The notes under the pieces are model-generated. The model searched no databases. It saw only the letters and a program-made list of their open reading frames with translations, and had not been told where the DNA came from. A program made the translations under genes and the position numbers. DNA of 64,000 bases from Streptomyces akebiae (GTDB lineage: Bacteria; Actinomycetota; Actinomycetes; Streptomycetales; Streptomycetaceae), in contig NZ_CP080648.1 of NCBI RefSeq assembly GCF_019599145.1, positions 1-64,000 on the forward strand. The letters run 5' to 3'. Of the stretch, positions 26,824-36,030 are shown piece by piece (position 1 is the first letter of the stretch; the number at the start of each line of letters is the position of its first letter).

Positions 26824-27503
26824 AGCATGCCCCTCTCGATGATGGTGCGGACGTCGGGGTTCTCCAGCACGTCGAGGCTGTGCCCCGGCGTCGTCACCAC
26901 GATCCGCCCGGCCCCCCATCGACGGGTCCAGACCGCCGGTGAGGTCACCGGCCGGTGCCAGGGCTCCCACGGCCGGGTGGGATGCGTGGTGGTGGCCAGG
27001 ACATCGATGAGATCGTCGTGGAGCACCCAGTACTGCTCGGTGTGCAGCTCGAAGTCCTCGATGCCCGCGGTGACGGGGTGCTCGCGGCCGGCTTCGGTGA
27101 CGGCGATGGTATGCGGCAGGAAGTTGTCCTCCGGCCCGCCCCGGCGCTCGCACGGTTTTCTGCCCGGGTGCGTGGCGAACTGCCCACCCACCAGGTGGAG
27201 ATAGTCGGAGGAGGCGCGGAACGAGTCGGCGATGCCGCCGTGCCAGCCGGTGAACCCGGTGCCGGCCACGACCGCGGAGGTCAGCCCCGCGAGCTGCTCG
27301 CCCGTGATCTCCGACATCGTGACGCACTGCACGATCAGGTCGGTGCCAGCCATCTCGGCGGTGTCGGCGTAGACGTCGGTCGACTCCTCAACCCGGACGG
27401 CGTATCCGTTGCTCCGCAGGAAGGGCAGGAACAGTTCTGTCGCCTCGACCGGCTGGTGCCCTTCCCAACCGCCGCGGACCACCAGGGCTTTCTTCAGCGT
27501 CAT
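26793..27503 (-). CDS. ThuA-like domain protein
   Basis: 236 residues from ATG 27503 with GGTGAG upstream. Class I glutamine-amidotransferase-like fold of the ThuA family: KKALVVRGGWEGHQPVEATE at the start, GTGFTGWHGGIADSFRASSD in the centre and PWEPWHRPVTSPAVWTRRWG then AGRIVVTTPGHS at the end. ThuA-like proteins work with Gfo/Idh/MocA dehydrogenases in disaccharide use; the overlap with the dehydrogenase gene supports joint function. Confidence 0.85.
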   Translation of the reverse strand: MTLKKALVVRGGWEGHQPVEATELFLPFLRSNGYAVRVEESTDVYADTAEMAGTDLIVQCVTMSEITGEQLAGLTSAVVAGTGFTGWHGGIADSFRASSDYLHLVGGQFATHPGRKPCERRGGPEDNFLPHTIAVTEAGREHPVTAGIEDFELHTEQYWVLHDDLIDVLATTTHPTRPWEPWHRPVTSPAVWTRRWGAGRIVVTTPGHSLDVLENPDVRTIIERGMLWATRTASAS

Positions 27504-27599
27504 CGTGATCTCACCATGCGCCGGGCGCCCGCGCTCACGCAAGAGGGCCGGGCCTCAGGAAAATTTCGCTGACGAGGCTCGGGCGCCGACCGTCCAACA

Positions 27600-27898
27600 G
27601 GGACGACCTGACCGCCTTCGCCGCCTTCCCGGAGCGACATTGGAAGAAGATGCAGTCCACCAACCCGCTGGAGCGAATCAACCGCGAGGTCAAGCGCAGC
27701 ACCGACGTCGTCCAGGTCTTCCCCGACGAATACGCGCTCCTGCGGCTGGTCACCACCGTGCTCTTCGAACTGCACGACGAATGGATCGCCTTCCCCCGCC
27801 GCTACCTGCCCGAGGGAAGCATGGACCAGCTCTACCCCTCCGAGCGCCCCGAAAGCGCCCCCGCGCTACCCAACACCACCAACACGACCGCCGAATGA
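27600..27898 (+). pseudogene. IS256-family transposase, C-terminal scrap
   Basis: The frame around FPERHWKKMQSTNPLERINR then EVKRSTDVVQVFPDEYALLR and LVTTVLFELHDEWIAFPRRY is the end of an IS256 (MULE-type) transposase: the catalytic Glu lies in NPLERINREVKRR. Everything upstream is missing. Confidence 0.85.
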
Positions 27899-28077
27899 TC
27901 GGCTACACCACAAGAAGGGACACGACCACGGGTGTGGCCCCGGCGGCCCCAGGTGCGGCCTTCGCTCCCGCGGAGAGAACTCCTCGACCGTCCCGAGCTG
28001 CGCAGCAGGTGCGGATCACCTCCGCTCGCGCGGAGAGCACATGTCGGCGGCGGCCGGGCCCGCGCTGGCGAACGGAT

Positions 28078-28098
28078 CGATTCACATTATGTGAATCG
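28078..28098. promoter_or_regulatory. perfect palindromic operator candidate
   Basis: The core GATTCACATTATGTGAATC (28079-28097) is a perfect palindrome about a central T, extended by one C/G pair on each side. It ends 18 bases before the ATG of the next gene, where a repressor would block transcription or initiation. AT-rich in otherwise GC-rich DNA. Confidence 0.65.
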
Positions 28099-28115
28099 CC
28101 CACCGGCGGGACAGG

Positions 28116-28925
28116 ATGATCCCCATGCCACGTCCCACCCGAAGAACCCCCAACCCAACGAAACCGCTGGTCAGAACACCGAATCGGATCGGTCACCTCG
28201 ATGCTGCGGCACTGGTCGGCCGACTGCGCCAACTGCACGAAGATGCCGAGGACAAAGACGTTGAGCGGATGCCGGACGATGACGAACTGTTTCGGGCTTT
28301 GCTCTATCTCGAGTCGCATACAGGTGCCCTCAAGGACACCACGGCCCGGAAGGCCGCGGCGATCGAACGCGTGCGGCTATGGGAGTACCTCCGGGAACAG
28401 GTTGACCTACATCAGTCGCGGGCCATCGCTGACGCTCGGGCGGCCGACGTCCAATGGAGGGAGCTGGCGCCCGCTCTCGCGGTCAACACCTCCAGCGCGG
28501 CATACAACAAGGCATCGCGACTGAAAGCCGCTTCTCTCACCGACGCCTCTCTCGGCGAGCTACCGGTGCGACGAACTCCGGAAGCTGTCGCCGAAGCTGA
28601 GCGGAAGCTTGCTGCCCGTGCTGCTGCCGAACGTCAGACGCAGCATGAAGCCACCCGTCGACATAGCCTGCTCGCCCCCGTAGCCCAACGCCTCCTCGAC
28701 CACCGTGCAGGCCTGAGCGACGACGATGAGGTCACCTACTGGCTGGACGAAATCGCAGAGGTACTCCCCCACTGCGAGACCCCCACGCAGAAAGTTGCCC
28801 TCAGCATCTACCTGGGGGCTGCCGTCCGAGAGCTGAAGCGTGTGGAGAAGCGCACAGAAAAGCCCGCCACGACCAACGCTGGTGCCCGCCTCGCGTACGC
28901 AGCAGCAGTGGATTTGTTCCCCTGA
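28116..28925 (+). CDS. hypothetical DNA-binding-like protein
   Basis: 269 residues; a second ATG lies at 28125. Mostly helical with an HTH-like section near residues 110-140 (ADVQWRELAPALAVNTSSAA then YNKASRLKAAS), a coiled basic middle (AEAERKLAARAAAERQTQHE) and an acidic C-terminal domain (LSDDDEVTYWLDEIAEVLPH). The palindrome just upstream suggests it is regulated, perhaps by itself. Family not recognised with certainty. Confidence 0.6.
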   Translation: MIPMPRPTRRTPNPTKPLVRTPNRIGHLDAAALVGRLRQLHEDAEDKDVERMPDDDELFRALLYLESHTGALKDTTARKAAAIERVRLWEYLREQVDLHQSRAIADARAADVQWRELAPALAVNTSSAAYNKASRLKAASLTDASLGELPVRRTPEAVAEAERKLAARAAAERQTQHEATRRHSLLAPVAQRLLDHRAGLSDDDEVTYWLDEIAEVLPHCETPTQKVALSIYLGAAVRELKRVEKRTEKPATTNAGARLAYAAAVDLFP

Positions 28926-30029
28926 CAGCCGTGACCTCGGCTTTCGGCCCGAAGTAACTGGCCTGACGCAGGGGCGGCCTACCGGGGACGCACCGTCAAC
29001 CATGGTGCCACCGTGCGGCTGCCGGGCATAGGCCCTCGTCGTGTTGGCCAGCCGCCTGGCCCACCGGCCTACCCCGACCTGATCCCACATAGCTGCTGAC
29101 ATCACCGCCATTGTCGTTCACTTCGGCCGGCTGGGTGACCGGCCAACTACGCCGTCGACGCGGATTCCCTCGCGTACAGGTACCTCATCAGGCAGGTGAC
29201 GATCTGTTCAAACGCTCGTCCTCCGCTCAGGCCCCGACATCTCTCCGGAGCCCCTCGCGGTGTCATCTCCAAAGTCGAAGCACAAGCCGGGCTGGACGGC
29301 TCCCTGCCTCAGCCTCCTCCGCGGTAGGCAACTGGCCTGAGGCTTGAGGCCCGGCGGCCGCCTGCGCATCCTCGACGCGAACGGCCTCGTCCACGAGTCC
29401 ATGACCGTCGGAAGGCTGAGCCTCGGCGCCGAGTTCCTCCACGCCACCCAGCTCCTGGACGTGGCCACAGAAGCCGGCACCGACACCCGCCACTGGATGG
29501 AGCACCGCGAGACGGAACGCCTACGCCCGTGAGGCCCATGAGCTTTCCCTGGGGTTCGCCCGAACACCGAGCGCGCAGGCTCCGGGCGTCACGGTTCGAG
29601 TACTACCAGCCGACGCGGCTGCCTTGCCGACTATCTCAGTGAACCGCCACCCACCTGGCAGGACGACCTGTTCACACGGAGCCTCGACTCCCCCGTCGGC
29701 CGGGCCTGTAGTGGCTGGGGTTGCAGATCGCGAGATACGACGAGTCCCGGGAAGGCTGCCTCGCCTCATCGAAGCCCAGCACCAGCACCACTGCCACGCG
29801 GGTGCCTTCGTCGGCATTGAGTACCAGCGAGATCTGATCACCACGGCCCTGACCAACCGCACCGGTATCGACCATTTCCAGCGTGTCACACCGAACGCGA
29901 AGCCAGCGCCGTCCAGACCTCGGCCGCCGACACCAGCACCCCCGTCACCGCCTGACGCCCGGGGCGGCCGTCGGCTTCCCGTCCGGCCGCCCCGGCGCCC
30001 CAATCCGGCCCGTTGAAACGAACCTCCAC
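28926..30029. other. degraded region without a confident gene
   Basis: Only short frames. A plus-strand stretch at 29344-29532 (GGRLRILDANGLVHESMTVG then EFLHATQLLDVATEAGTDTR) is protein-like but has no credible start and may be the tail of a lost gene. I see no strong hairpin. Confidence 0.35.
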
Positions 30030-30452
30030 ATGCCCAAGCTCGTCATCAAGCTGACCTCGCTCGGCTACCTCCGCTCGCCCCACGTCACCGAAGGCCGCCC
30101 CGTCCCGCCGCAAGCCGACCGCATAGAGGACGTCCGCGACCGGCTCCGCGAACCGGCCGCGAAGTCCTCGATGTCGACGGCCTCGACCCCCGCGTCCAGG
30201 ATGTCGTCCGCACCCCCGGCGCCGTCGAACTCATCGCCAATCTCGCCGACTACGCCGACCTCCCCGCTGGCCCCCGCCACATCGCCATCGGGTGCGCCGG
30301 CGGCAAGCACCGCGCATGCGGCCTCACCGAACTCCTTGCTCACGCACTGCGCGACTGCGGCCGCAGGGTCGACGCCGAGCACCTTCATCGCCACCTGTCA
30401 CACGTTCTCACCACCCCCACCACCAACCCCGAGCAGGAGTGGAGCCCACCCG
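30030..30452 (+). pseudogene. RapZ-C-domain-like protein, frameshifted
   Basis: Starts MPKLVIKLTSLGYLRSPH with a VRDRL motif, then one base out of frame at about 30160 continues VLDVDGLDPRVQDVVRTPGA, LPAGPRHIAIGCAGGKHRAC and GRRVDAEHLHRHLSHVL. The CxGGxHR block, the preceding IxxGC strand and the VxxxHRxL end are the signature of the RapZ C-terminal domain. Stand-alone versions are common in Streptomyces accessory DNA; function there is unknown. Confidence 0.6.
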
Positions 30453-31266
30453 ATGAAGCGCCGCCTCTTCCGCCGCTGCGGCAACGCCCCCGGCGCCCTC
30501 TCCCCCGAGCACCAGGCCGCCTTCGACGCCTTCCGAGCACTGCTCGACGCCCGCAAGAATCTGCAGCCCTGGACGCCGGGCTGCGACCGGGACGTCGCCG
30601 TCCGGGTCGGCACGTTCATCGGCCGCGCCCAGCCCCGCCCCGGCGACGACCACGGCCCCGACCTGATCGCCATCTCCCTCATCCATCCCGACACCCCGCA
30701 CGCCGGGGCCTGTCTCCACGGCCACAAGCTCGGCTACACCCGCAAGGGCTGGCTCCGCTGCGAGACGGCAGCGATCCTCGGCCTCTGGCCTGGCCTACGC
30801 GATCCTCACCCACGCCGCAGTGAACCTGCCGCTCCCCGACGACGTCGGGATGGCCCCCGCCCACTACGGCGTCCACGTCGAAGCCCGCCGCAGCGACAAC
30901 ACCGGCTACACGCTGCTCTGCCTCGGCCCTTACACCCAGATCCAGCTTGCCTCCCGCGACGCCGACCGCCTCAACACCGAACTGGAGGACGGCCGGGCGG
31001 CCACGGTTCTCCCCGGATTCGCCGTGACCGCGAAGGTCTCGCCCTTCCACGTCAGCGACCACGCCTCCTACCGCGATCCGTACGAGTGCGACGTAACCGC
31101 GCTCTTGGCCGACAGCATCGAGGCCCCGCGTAGTACGTGTCCAGGGCCAGCGCGTGCCGCCCGGTTGCTGTTCCGATGGCAGCCATGCGACATTCCGCCC
31201 CGTGGGGGAGCCGCTGGCATCCCCAGCCTCGATGACACGGCGGCGCTCGCGACCAGGGCGCCCTGA
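30453..31266 (+). pseudogene. hypothetical gene, probably frameshifted
   Basis: The first ~110 codons (MKRRLFRRCGNAPGALSPEH, FDAFRALLDARKNLQPWTPG, GACLHGHKLGYTRKGWLRCE) are protein-like. Near 30785 sense moves to another frame (SGLAYAILTHAAVNLPLPDD, GMAPAHYGVHVEARRSDNTG), which runs to 31266. The slip lies in CTCTGGCCTGGCC. It could instead be two overlapping genes, the second starting at GTG 30820. No family recognised. Confidence 0.4.
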
Positions 31267-31474
31267 CTCATCAACACGGCTGCGAACCACACCAGACCCG
31301 TGTTCCCCCGTGAAACGGGCGGAGGACACGGGCCTGCCTGCGTTCATGCCTTTTCGGGCGACCGTGTCCTGGCTGTGGCATCACATGGTGCACTCGCTCG
31401 GATGTGGCCCCGCCCCAGGCCTCCAGCACTTACACGGCAGCCAGCACCACCATGTGGCACCGACAGCCGCTGGC

Positions 31475-31491
31475 CTATTACGGCGTAATAG
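31475..31491. promoter_or_regulatory. parS-like palindrome upstream of parA
   Basis: CTATTACGGCGTAATAG: two 8-base arms, perfectly complementary, around a single G. It lies 78 bases upstream of the parA ATG, between the expected promoter and the gene. An identical 17-mer occurs inside parB at 33613. Two exact copies within a par locus suggest the ParB-binding centromere or a ParA/ParB operator. Confidence 0.75.
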
Positions 31492-31568
31492 CTCTGACGC
31501 CCTACCAGATGATGGAAACTAACGTGTCGGTGCAGCAAAGGATCATCGACGTTAGTAAGGTGACCTGC

Positions 31569-32831
31569 ATGAGTTCGCCAGCCACCTCCAGCGACCGCGA
31601 GAAGGTCGTCTCCAAACTGCCGGGATGGCTCCGGCAGAACCTCAAGATCAGAGCTGCCCAACACGGCATCGAGATTCAGGCCGCCGTCGAACAGGGCATC
31701 CGCGACTGGTGCAGCCTCGCCTCCGCGACGGCAACCGTCGACACCGCGGGCGCCGACTCCTTCTCCACCTTCCTCCCACCCGGCCAGTGGGAGGAGTTCC
31801 GCCAAGTCGTCACAGACCGCGGTATCTCCCTCATCCAAGGCCTGGCCCAGTCCGTCCAGCTGTGGCTCGACGCCAACCCCGCACCCGACGTCGCACGCCC
31901 CGAGGTCACCCGCCGCATCATCGTGTGCAACCAGAAGGGTGGCGTCGGCAAGACAGCGATCACCGCCGGCCTCGGCGAGGCGCTCGCCGAAGACCCCAAC
32001 GCCCTGCACGCCGTACGCGTCGCCAAGGCACTCGCCAAGGCCCTGCGCGCCAGCGACGCCCACCCCGATGACGCACCCACGAACGACCCACTCGACATCG
32101 AGAACCTGCCAGGCCTCGGCCTGCGCGTCCTACTCGTCGACTTCGACCCTCAGTGCCACCTCACCAACCAACTCGGCGCCACACCGCTGCCGATGAACGG
32201 CGACAGCCTCACCAACCACATGGCCGGAGACCCCAAGGGCGACCTCCGGGACCTCATCGTCTCCATCGGCGACACCCCCTTCGGCGGCCGCCTCCACCTA
32301 CTGCCCGCCTGCAACGACGCCTTCCTCCTCGACGTGCGCCTGTCCGCTGTCCGGGCCCGCGAAGCCGCCCTGGAACGCGCACTCGCCCCGCTCGAAGCCG
32401 ACTACGACGTCATCCTCGTGGACTGCCCACCCAGCCTCGGCCTCAGCATGGACGCCGCCGCCTACTACGGCCGCCGCCGCGACGGCGAAAGGCCAGGACA
32501 GTCCGGCGCCCTGATCGTCGTGCAAGCAGAGGACAGCTCCGCCGACGCCTACGAACTGCTCACCACCCAGATCGACGACCTGCGCGGCGACCTGCAGGTC
32601 GACATCGACTACCTCGGCATCGTCGTCAACCTCTACGACTCCCGCCGCGGGTTCATCGCCACCTCCTCACTGCAGGGGTGGGTCGACATAAAGGATCCAC
32701 GGGTCGTCGGCCTCATCGGCGACCTCAAGGAACAGAAGGAAGCAGTCCGGATGAAGCAACCCCTGCTGTCATACGCCCCCAAGTCACAGCAGGCGATCGG
32801 CATGCGCGCACTGGCCAGGGAGATCGCATGA
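31569..32831 (+). CDS. parA: ParA-family partition ATPase with N-terminal extension
   Basis: 420 residues from ATG 31569 (AAGGTG 7 bases upstream; the frame is open to 31404). Residues 122-129 give the deviant Walker A motif KGGVGKTA, with VLLVDFDPQCHLTNQLGA as A' and ILVDCPPSLGLSMDAAAYYG as Walker B. The ~115-residue N-terminal extension carries two RHH-like stretches (LPGWLRQNLKIRAAQHGIEI and LPPGQWEEFRQVVTDRGISL), consistent with a type Ia ParA that also represses its own promoter. An ATGA overlap couples it to parB. Confidence 0.93.
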   Translation: MSSPATSSDREKVVSKLPGWLRQNLKIRAAQHGIEIQAAVEQGIRDWCSLASATATVDTAGADSFSTFLPPGQWEEFRQVVTDRGISLIQGLAQSVQLWLDANPAPDVARPEVTRRIIVCNQKGGVGKTAITAGLGEALAEDPNALHAVRVAKALAKALRASDAHPDDAPTNDPLDIENLPGLGLRVLLVDFDPQCHLTNQLGATPLPMNGDSLTNHMAGDPKGDLRDLIVSIGDTPFGGRLHLLPACNDAFLLDVRLSAVRAREAALERALAPLEADYDVILVDCPPSLGLSMDAAAYYGRRRDGERPGQSGALIVVQAEDSSADAYELLTTQIDDLRGDLQVDIDYLGIVVNLYDSRRGFIATSSLQGWVDIKDPRVVGLIGDLKEQKEAVRMKQPLLSYAPKSQQAIGMRALAREIA

Positions 32832-33970
32832 GCAAGGCCGACCAGCTCGGCGCCGGCCGATTCGGCGGGGGAGTACGACCCATCAGCGCCCGCCGGCAGG
32901 CAGTCGCCGCCGCCACCGGAGTTCCCACCGACGGAGCCGCCGCCCCCACCGAACTCCCCCCGCACCGCATCAGCCTCAACCCCGACAACCCCCGCTCCAC
33001 TCTCGGCGATCTCACCGACCTCGCAGGCAGCCTGAAGACACACGGCCAAAAGCAGGCGATCACGGTCATGAACCGCGACACCTACATCAAGGCCAACCCC
33101 GAACGCGAAGCCGACCTCGAACCCGACACCACCCACGTCGTCATCGACGGCAGCAGCCGCCTCGCGGCTGCCCGCGAAGCACAACTCACGGCCATCAAGA
33201 TCATGGTCAGCGACGACCAGGGCACCACCTCCGAGGAAATCCTCGAATCCGCCCTCGTCGCCAACATCCACCGCCAAGACCTCGAAGAACTCGACGAAGC
33301 CCGAGCCCTTCAGCGCCTCCTCGCCATCCACGGCAGCCAGACCGCCCTCGCCAAGCGGCTCCACCGCTCCCAGGGCTGGGTCTCACAACGCCTGGCCCTC
33401 CTCAACCTCACCCCTGAACTCCAGACACGCATCGGCACAGAGCCCATCGACCTGCTGCGCGCCGTAGGCAACAAGCCGGCCACGGAGCAGGAAGCCGCAC
33501 TCGCAGAGCTGAAGCAGCAACGGGCCCGCAAGGAGGAGGCCAAGCGAGACCGCTCCAAGAAGCGAGAGCCAGCCGCGAAGCCTGACGCGCACGACACCAA
33601 GACGACCGAGGGCTATTACGGCGTAATAGACGAGCCCGTCGCGAACGGCTCGTCCGCCGGAGTCCAGACCGAACCTTCTGCCGAGGAGTCAGGCAGTAGG
33701 GGAGCTCGCCGTGAGGAGCCCGCGACTGGGCAGGACGCGCAGAGCAACCAGGAGCAGGCGAGCCGGCAGTCCCTCCCGGAACCGCGTCCTCACAATGAGG
33801 CGCCCTCCGGAACTGATCAGACGGCTGGGAGACAGCTGAAGCGATTCCCGTATGACGACGGCCAGTCGGCAGCCCTGTACCTGATCCACAAGATGCCGCC
33901 GAACGAGTTCGACATGATGCTCGACCTTCTCATCAAGCACAGGGACAGCAAGACCCCCACCGCCGGTTGA
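32828..33970 (+). CDS. parB: ParB-family partition protein
   Basis: 380 residues. The N-terminal ParB/Srx domain shows LPPHRISLNPDNPRSTLGDL, a LKTHGQKQAITV strand and VVIDGSSRLAAAREA (the GxxR nucleotide-binding block), followed by the IHRQDLEELDEARALQRLLA helix and the HTH SQTALAKRLHRSQGWVSQRL near residue 173. A long polar linker (residues ~240-330) leads to a short C-terminal domain likely used for dimerisation (QSAALYLIHKMPPNEFDMML). It would bind the 17-mer palindromes. One copy of the palindrome lies in its own coding sequence. Confidence 0.93.
   Translation: MSKADQLGAGRFGGGVRPISARRQAVAAATGVPTDGAAAPTELPPHRISLNPDNPRSTLGDLTDLAGSLKTHGQKQAITVMNRDTYIKANPEREADLEPDTTHVVIDGSSRLAAAREAQLTAIKIMVSDDQGTTSEEILESALVANIHRQDLEELDEARALQRLLAIHGSQTALAKRLHRSQGWVSQRLALLNLTPELQTRIGTEPIDLLRAVGNKPATEQEAALAELKQQRARKEEAKRDRSKKREPAAKPDAHDTKTTEGYYGVIDEPVANGSSAGVQTEPSAEESGSRGARREEPATGQDAQSNQEQASRQSLPEPRPHNEAPSGTDQTAGRQLKRFPYDDGQSAALYLIHKMPPNEFDMMLDLLIKHRDSKTPTAG
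33613..33629. promoter_or_regulatory. parS-like palindrome inside parB
   Basis: Exact copy of CTATTACGGCGTAATAG found upstream of parA, here encoding part of GYYGVIDEP in the ParB linker region. Two rare TAT/TAC codons in the linker are explained better by selection on the DNA site than on the protein. Confidence 0.7.
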
Positions 33971-33976
33971 GTAGCT

Positions 33977-34005
33977 GGTGGCAGGCCCTTCCCGGGCCTG
34001 CCACC
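33977..34005. terminator. terminator after parAB
   Basis: GGTGGCAGGCCC (33977-33988) and GGGCCTGCCACC (33994-34005) pair perfectly around TTCCC, starting 7 bases after the parB stop, and are followed by TCGTTAGT. Confidence 0.8.
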
Positions 34006-34129
34006 TCGTTAGTGAGTAGTGAGTAGGGCCCCGCTGGGGCGGTCGCCCCTCTCAACCCTGCGGTATGAGCGCCGCGCCCGTGACCTCGGCGATCTGGCAC
34101 GGGCGGCCTCGCCGCGGGAACAAGCCCTG

Positions 34130-34783
34130 TCAGGTTCTATCAGGCTTGCGAGCCAGCAGGCAGGCGTGCGGCCTGTTCACCCGTCCGCCGGGCTCTTGCT
34201 CCAGCCTCGCGGTGACCACGAGTCCGGCCTGCGCCAGCAGGCCGACCATGTGGTCCAGTGGCAGGAGGTACGACTCGTAGGAGACGGGACGGCCATAAGC
34301 CTGCGTCGGCTGCAGCCGTGCATCGCCGACATAGTCTCCCCAGAGCAGGTAGCCGCCGGGCGCGAGCGTGCGGTGGAACTCGGCGAACACCGCTGGCAGC
34401 CACCGCGGGGGTGTGTGGTGAGTGGAGTACCAGGCCAGGATGCCGCCGAGCTCGTCCTCCCTCATCTCCATGGCGTTCATCGAACCCTCGGTGAACCGCA
34501 GGTTCGGATAGGCCTGACGAGCCAGCCCAATCATCTTCGGTGACAGATCGACGCCGAAGGCGGGCACCCCCAGTCCGGCCAGGTGCACCGTCACACGGCC
34601 GGGGCCACACCCCATGTCCGCGACCGGCCGCAGACCAGCCGACTGCACGAGCTCGGCAAACCCCGCCAGCATTGCGCGTGACAGCGGGTCCATCTCGGCG
34701 GGAGGTGGAACGCGTTCGACGTAATCAGCTGCGATCGTGTCGTACGACTCGCGCACGGCGGTCAGAAAAGAAGGCTCAACCAT
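34130..34783 (-). CDS. class I SAM-dependent methyltransferase
   Basis: 217 residues. Motif I is VADMGCGPGRVTVHLA (residues ~54-69), the acidic ribose-binding region is AFGVDLSPKMIGLARQ, and motif IV/V is ILAWYSTHHTPP and FHRTLAPGGYLLWGDYV. This is the methyltransferase-11/25 type acting on small molecules; substrate unknown. The ATG lies only 10 bases from the end of an IS481-family element, so its natural promoter is probably displaced. Confidence 0.85.
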   Translation of the reverse strand: MVEPSFLTAVRESYDTIAADYVERVPPPAEMDPLSRAMLAGFAELVQSAGLRPVADMGCGPGRVTVHLAGLGVPAFGVDLSPKMIGLARQAYPNLRFTEGSMNAMEMREDELGGILAWYSTHHTPPRWLPAVFAEFHRTLAPGGYLLWGDYVGDARLQPTQAYGRPVSYESYLLPLDHMVGLLAQAGLVVTARLEQEPGGRVNRPHACLLARKPDRT

Positions 34784-34793
34784 GCGGGCGACC

Positions 34794-35883
34794 CTAGGTG
34801 TACTCGGCCGTCACGTTGGTGGCACATGGCCGTCGGTAGTTGATCAGGGGGGACCTCCGGGCGTAGTGGAGACAGCCGTCTTCACTCACCTCGGAGGTCC
34901 TGGTGGCTCACGCTAATGCCCGGCTGACCTTTCACGGCAGATGCCTGCTGGTGCGCCGTGTCGTACTGGACGGGCGTCCGGTCGCTCACGTCGCGAAGGA
35001 ACTCGGCGTATCCCGCCAGTGCGCTCACCGCTGGGTGAACCGCTACCGCGCCGAGGGCTGGTCCGGGCTTGCAGGACCGCAGCAGCAGCCCGCACCGCCG
35101 TCCCACCCGCACGCCCGCAGCCGTCGAGCGCCGCGTGCTCAAGGCCCGCCGCACACTGCGACGCGGACCGGACGCCCTGGCCGAGCACACCGGCGTCGCC
35201 GCCCGGACGGTCAGCCGGATCCTCCGCCGCCACCAGATGCCACCACTGGCCGCCTGCGCCCCGCTGACCGGTCAGGTCATCCGGACCAGAGCCAGCGGCC
35301 AACGCTACGAACACGCCCAGCCCGGCGACATGATCCACGTGGACGTCAAGAAGCTCGGCAAGATCCCCGCCGGCGGCGGCCATCGCGCTCACGGCCGCGG
35401 TGAACGGCCCGGATCGCTCCGGGGGCTGGGATACGGCTACGTCCACGCGGCCGTCGACGACACCTCGCGCCTCGCCTACGCCGAGATCCTTCCCGACGAG
35501 AAGGGCGCGACCTGCGCGGGCTTCCTCACCCGCGCGGCCCAGTTCTTCCACGCCCACGGCATCACCCGCATCGAGCGGGTCATGACCGACAACGCCAAGA
35601 ACTATCGGATCTCGCACGACTTCCAGGCCGCTTGCCAAGCGCTCGGCGCACGGCAGAAGTTCACCCGCCCACACTGCCCGTGGACCAACGGAAGGGTCGA
35701 ACGGTTCAACCGCACCCTGCAGACCGAATGGGCCTACCGAAAGGTCTTCACCAGCAACGTCCAACGCACCCGAGCACTCGCACCCTGGCTCGACTTCTAC
35801 AACACCGGCCGCCGACACACCGCGCTCGGCGGCCGGCCCCCGATCAGCCGACTGTCACCAACGTCATGACCAAGTACACCTAG
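34794..35883 (+). mobile_element. IS481-family insertion sequence, 1090 bp
   Basis: Terminal inverted repeats of 31 bp with a few mismatches: left end 34794-34824 starts CTAGGTGTACT, right end 35853-35883 ends AGTACACCTAG. One transposase frame fills it. No convincing target duplication is seen in the flanks (GGGCGACC / GCCAGAGA). Confidence 0.85.
34903..35869 (+). pseudogene. IS481-family transposase, one frameshift
   Basis: The first 55 codons carry the N-terminal HTH (VRRVVLDGRPVAHVAKELGV then SRQCAHRWVNRYRAEGWSGL). At about 35072 an extra base in GCAGGACC shifts the frame, after which the rest is intact: Asp in GDMIHVDVKKLG, Asp in RVMTDNAKNYR and Glu in NGRVERFNRTLQTEW. A single corrected base would give a full enzyme. 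Confidence 0.85.
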
Positions 35884-35973
35884 GCCAGAGAGCTGACAGG
35901 CATGTCCCGGAGAACGCGCTTCGCACCATGGCGAGTCAGTGACCGTCACTGAGCTGATGCGAACCGCCCTGCC

Positions 35974-36030
35974 CATGGAGGCAAGTACGCCTTGACAATT
36001 CCAAATTGTCAAGGCGTACTTGCCTCCATG
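35974..36030. promoter_or_regulatory. perfect 27-bp-arm palindrome over the start of the Clp-N gene
   Basis: Bases 35974-36000 are the exact reverse complement of 36004-36030 with only CCA between them. The arms contain TTGACA, a -35-like hexamer in both directions, and the right arm ends with the ATG of the downstream gene. As DNA it could be a regulator-binding site. As RNA it would bury the start codon and the GCCTCC region in a very stable hairpin. Confidence 0.85.

Noticed and set aside
25846..27204. 452-codon plus-strand frame
   Set aside because: Shadow of the Gfo/Idh/MocA and ThuA genes on the other strand.
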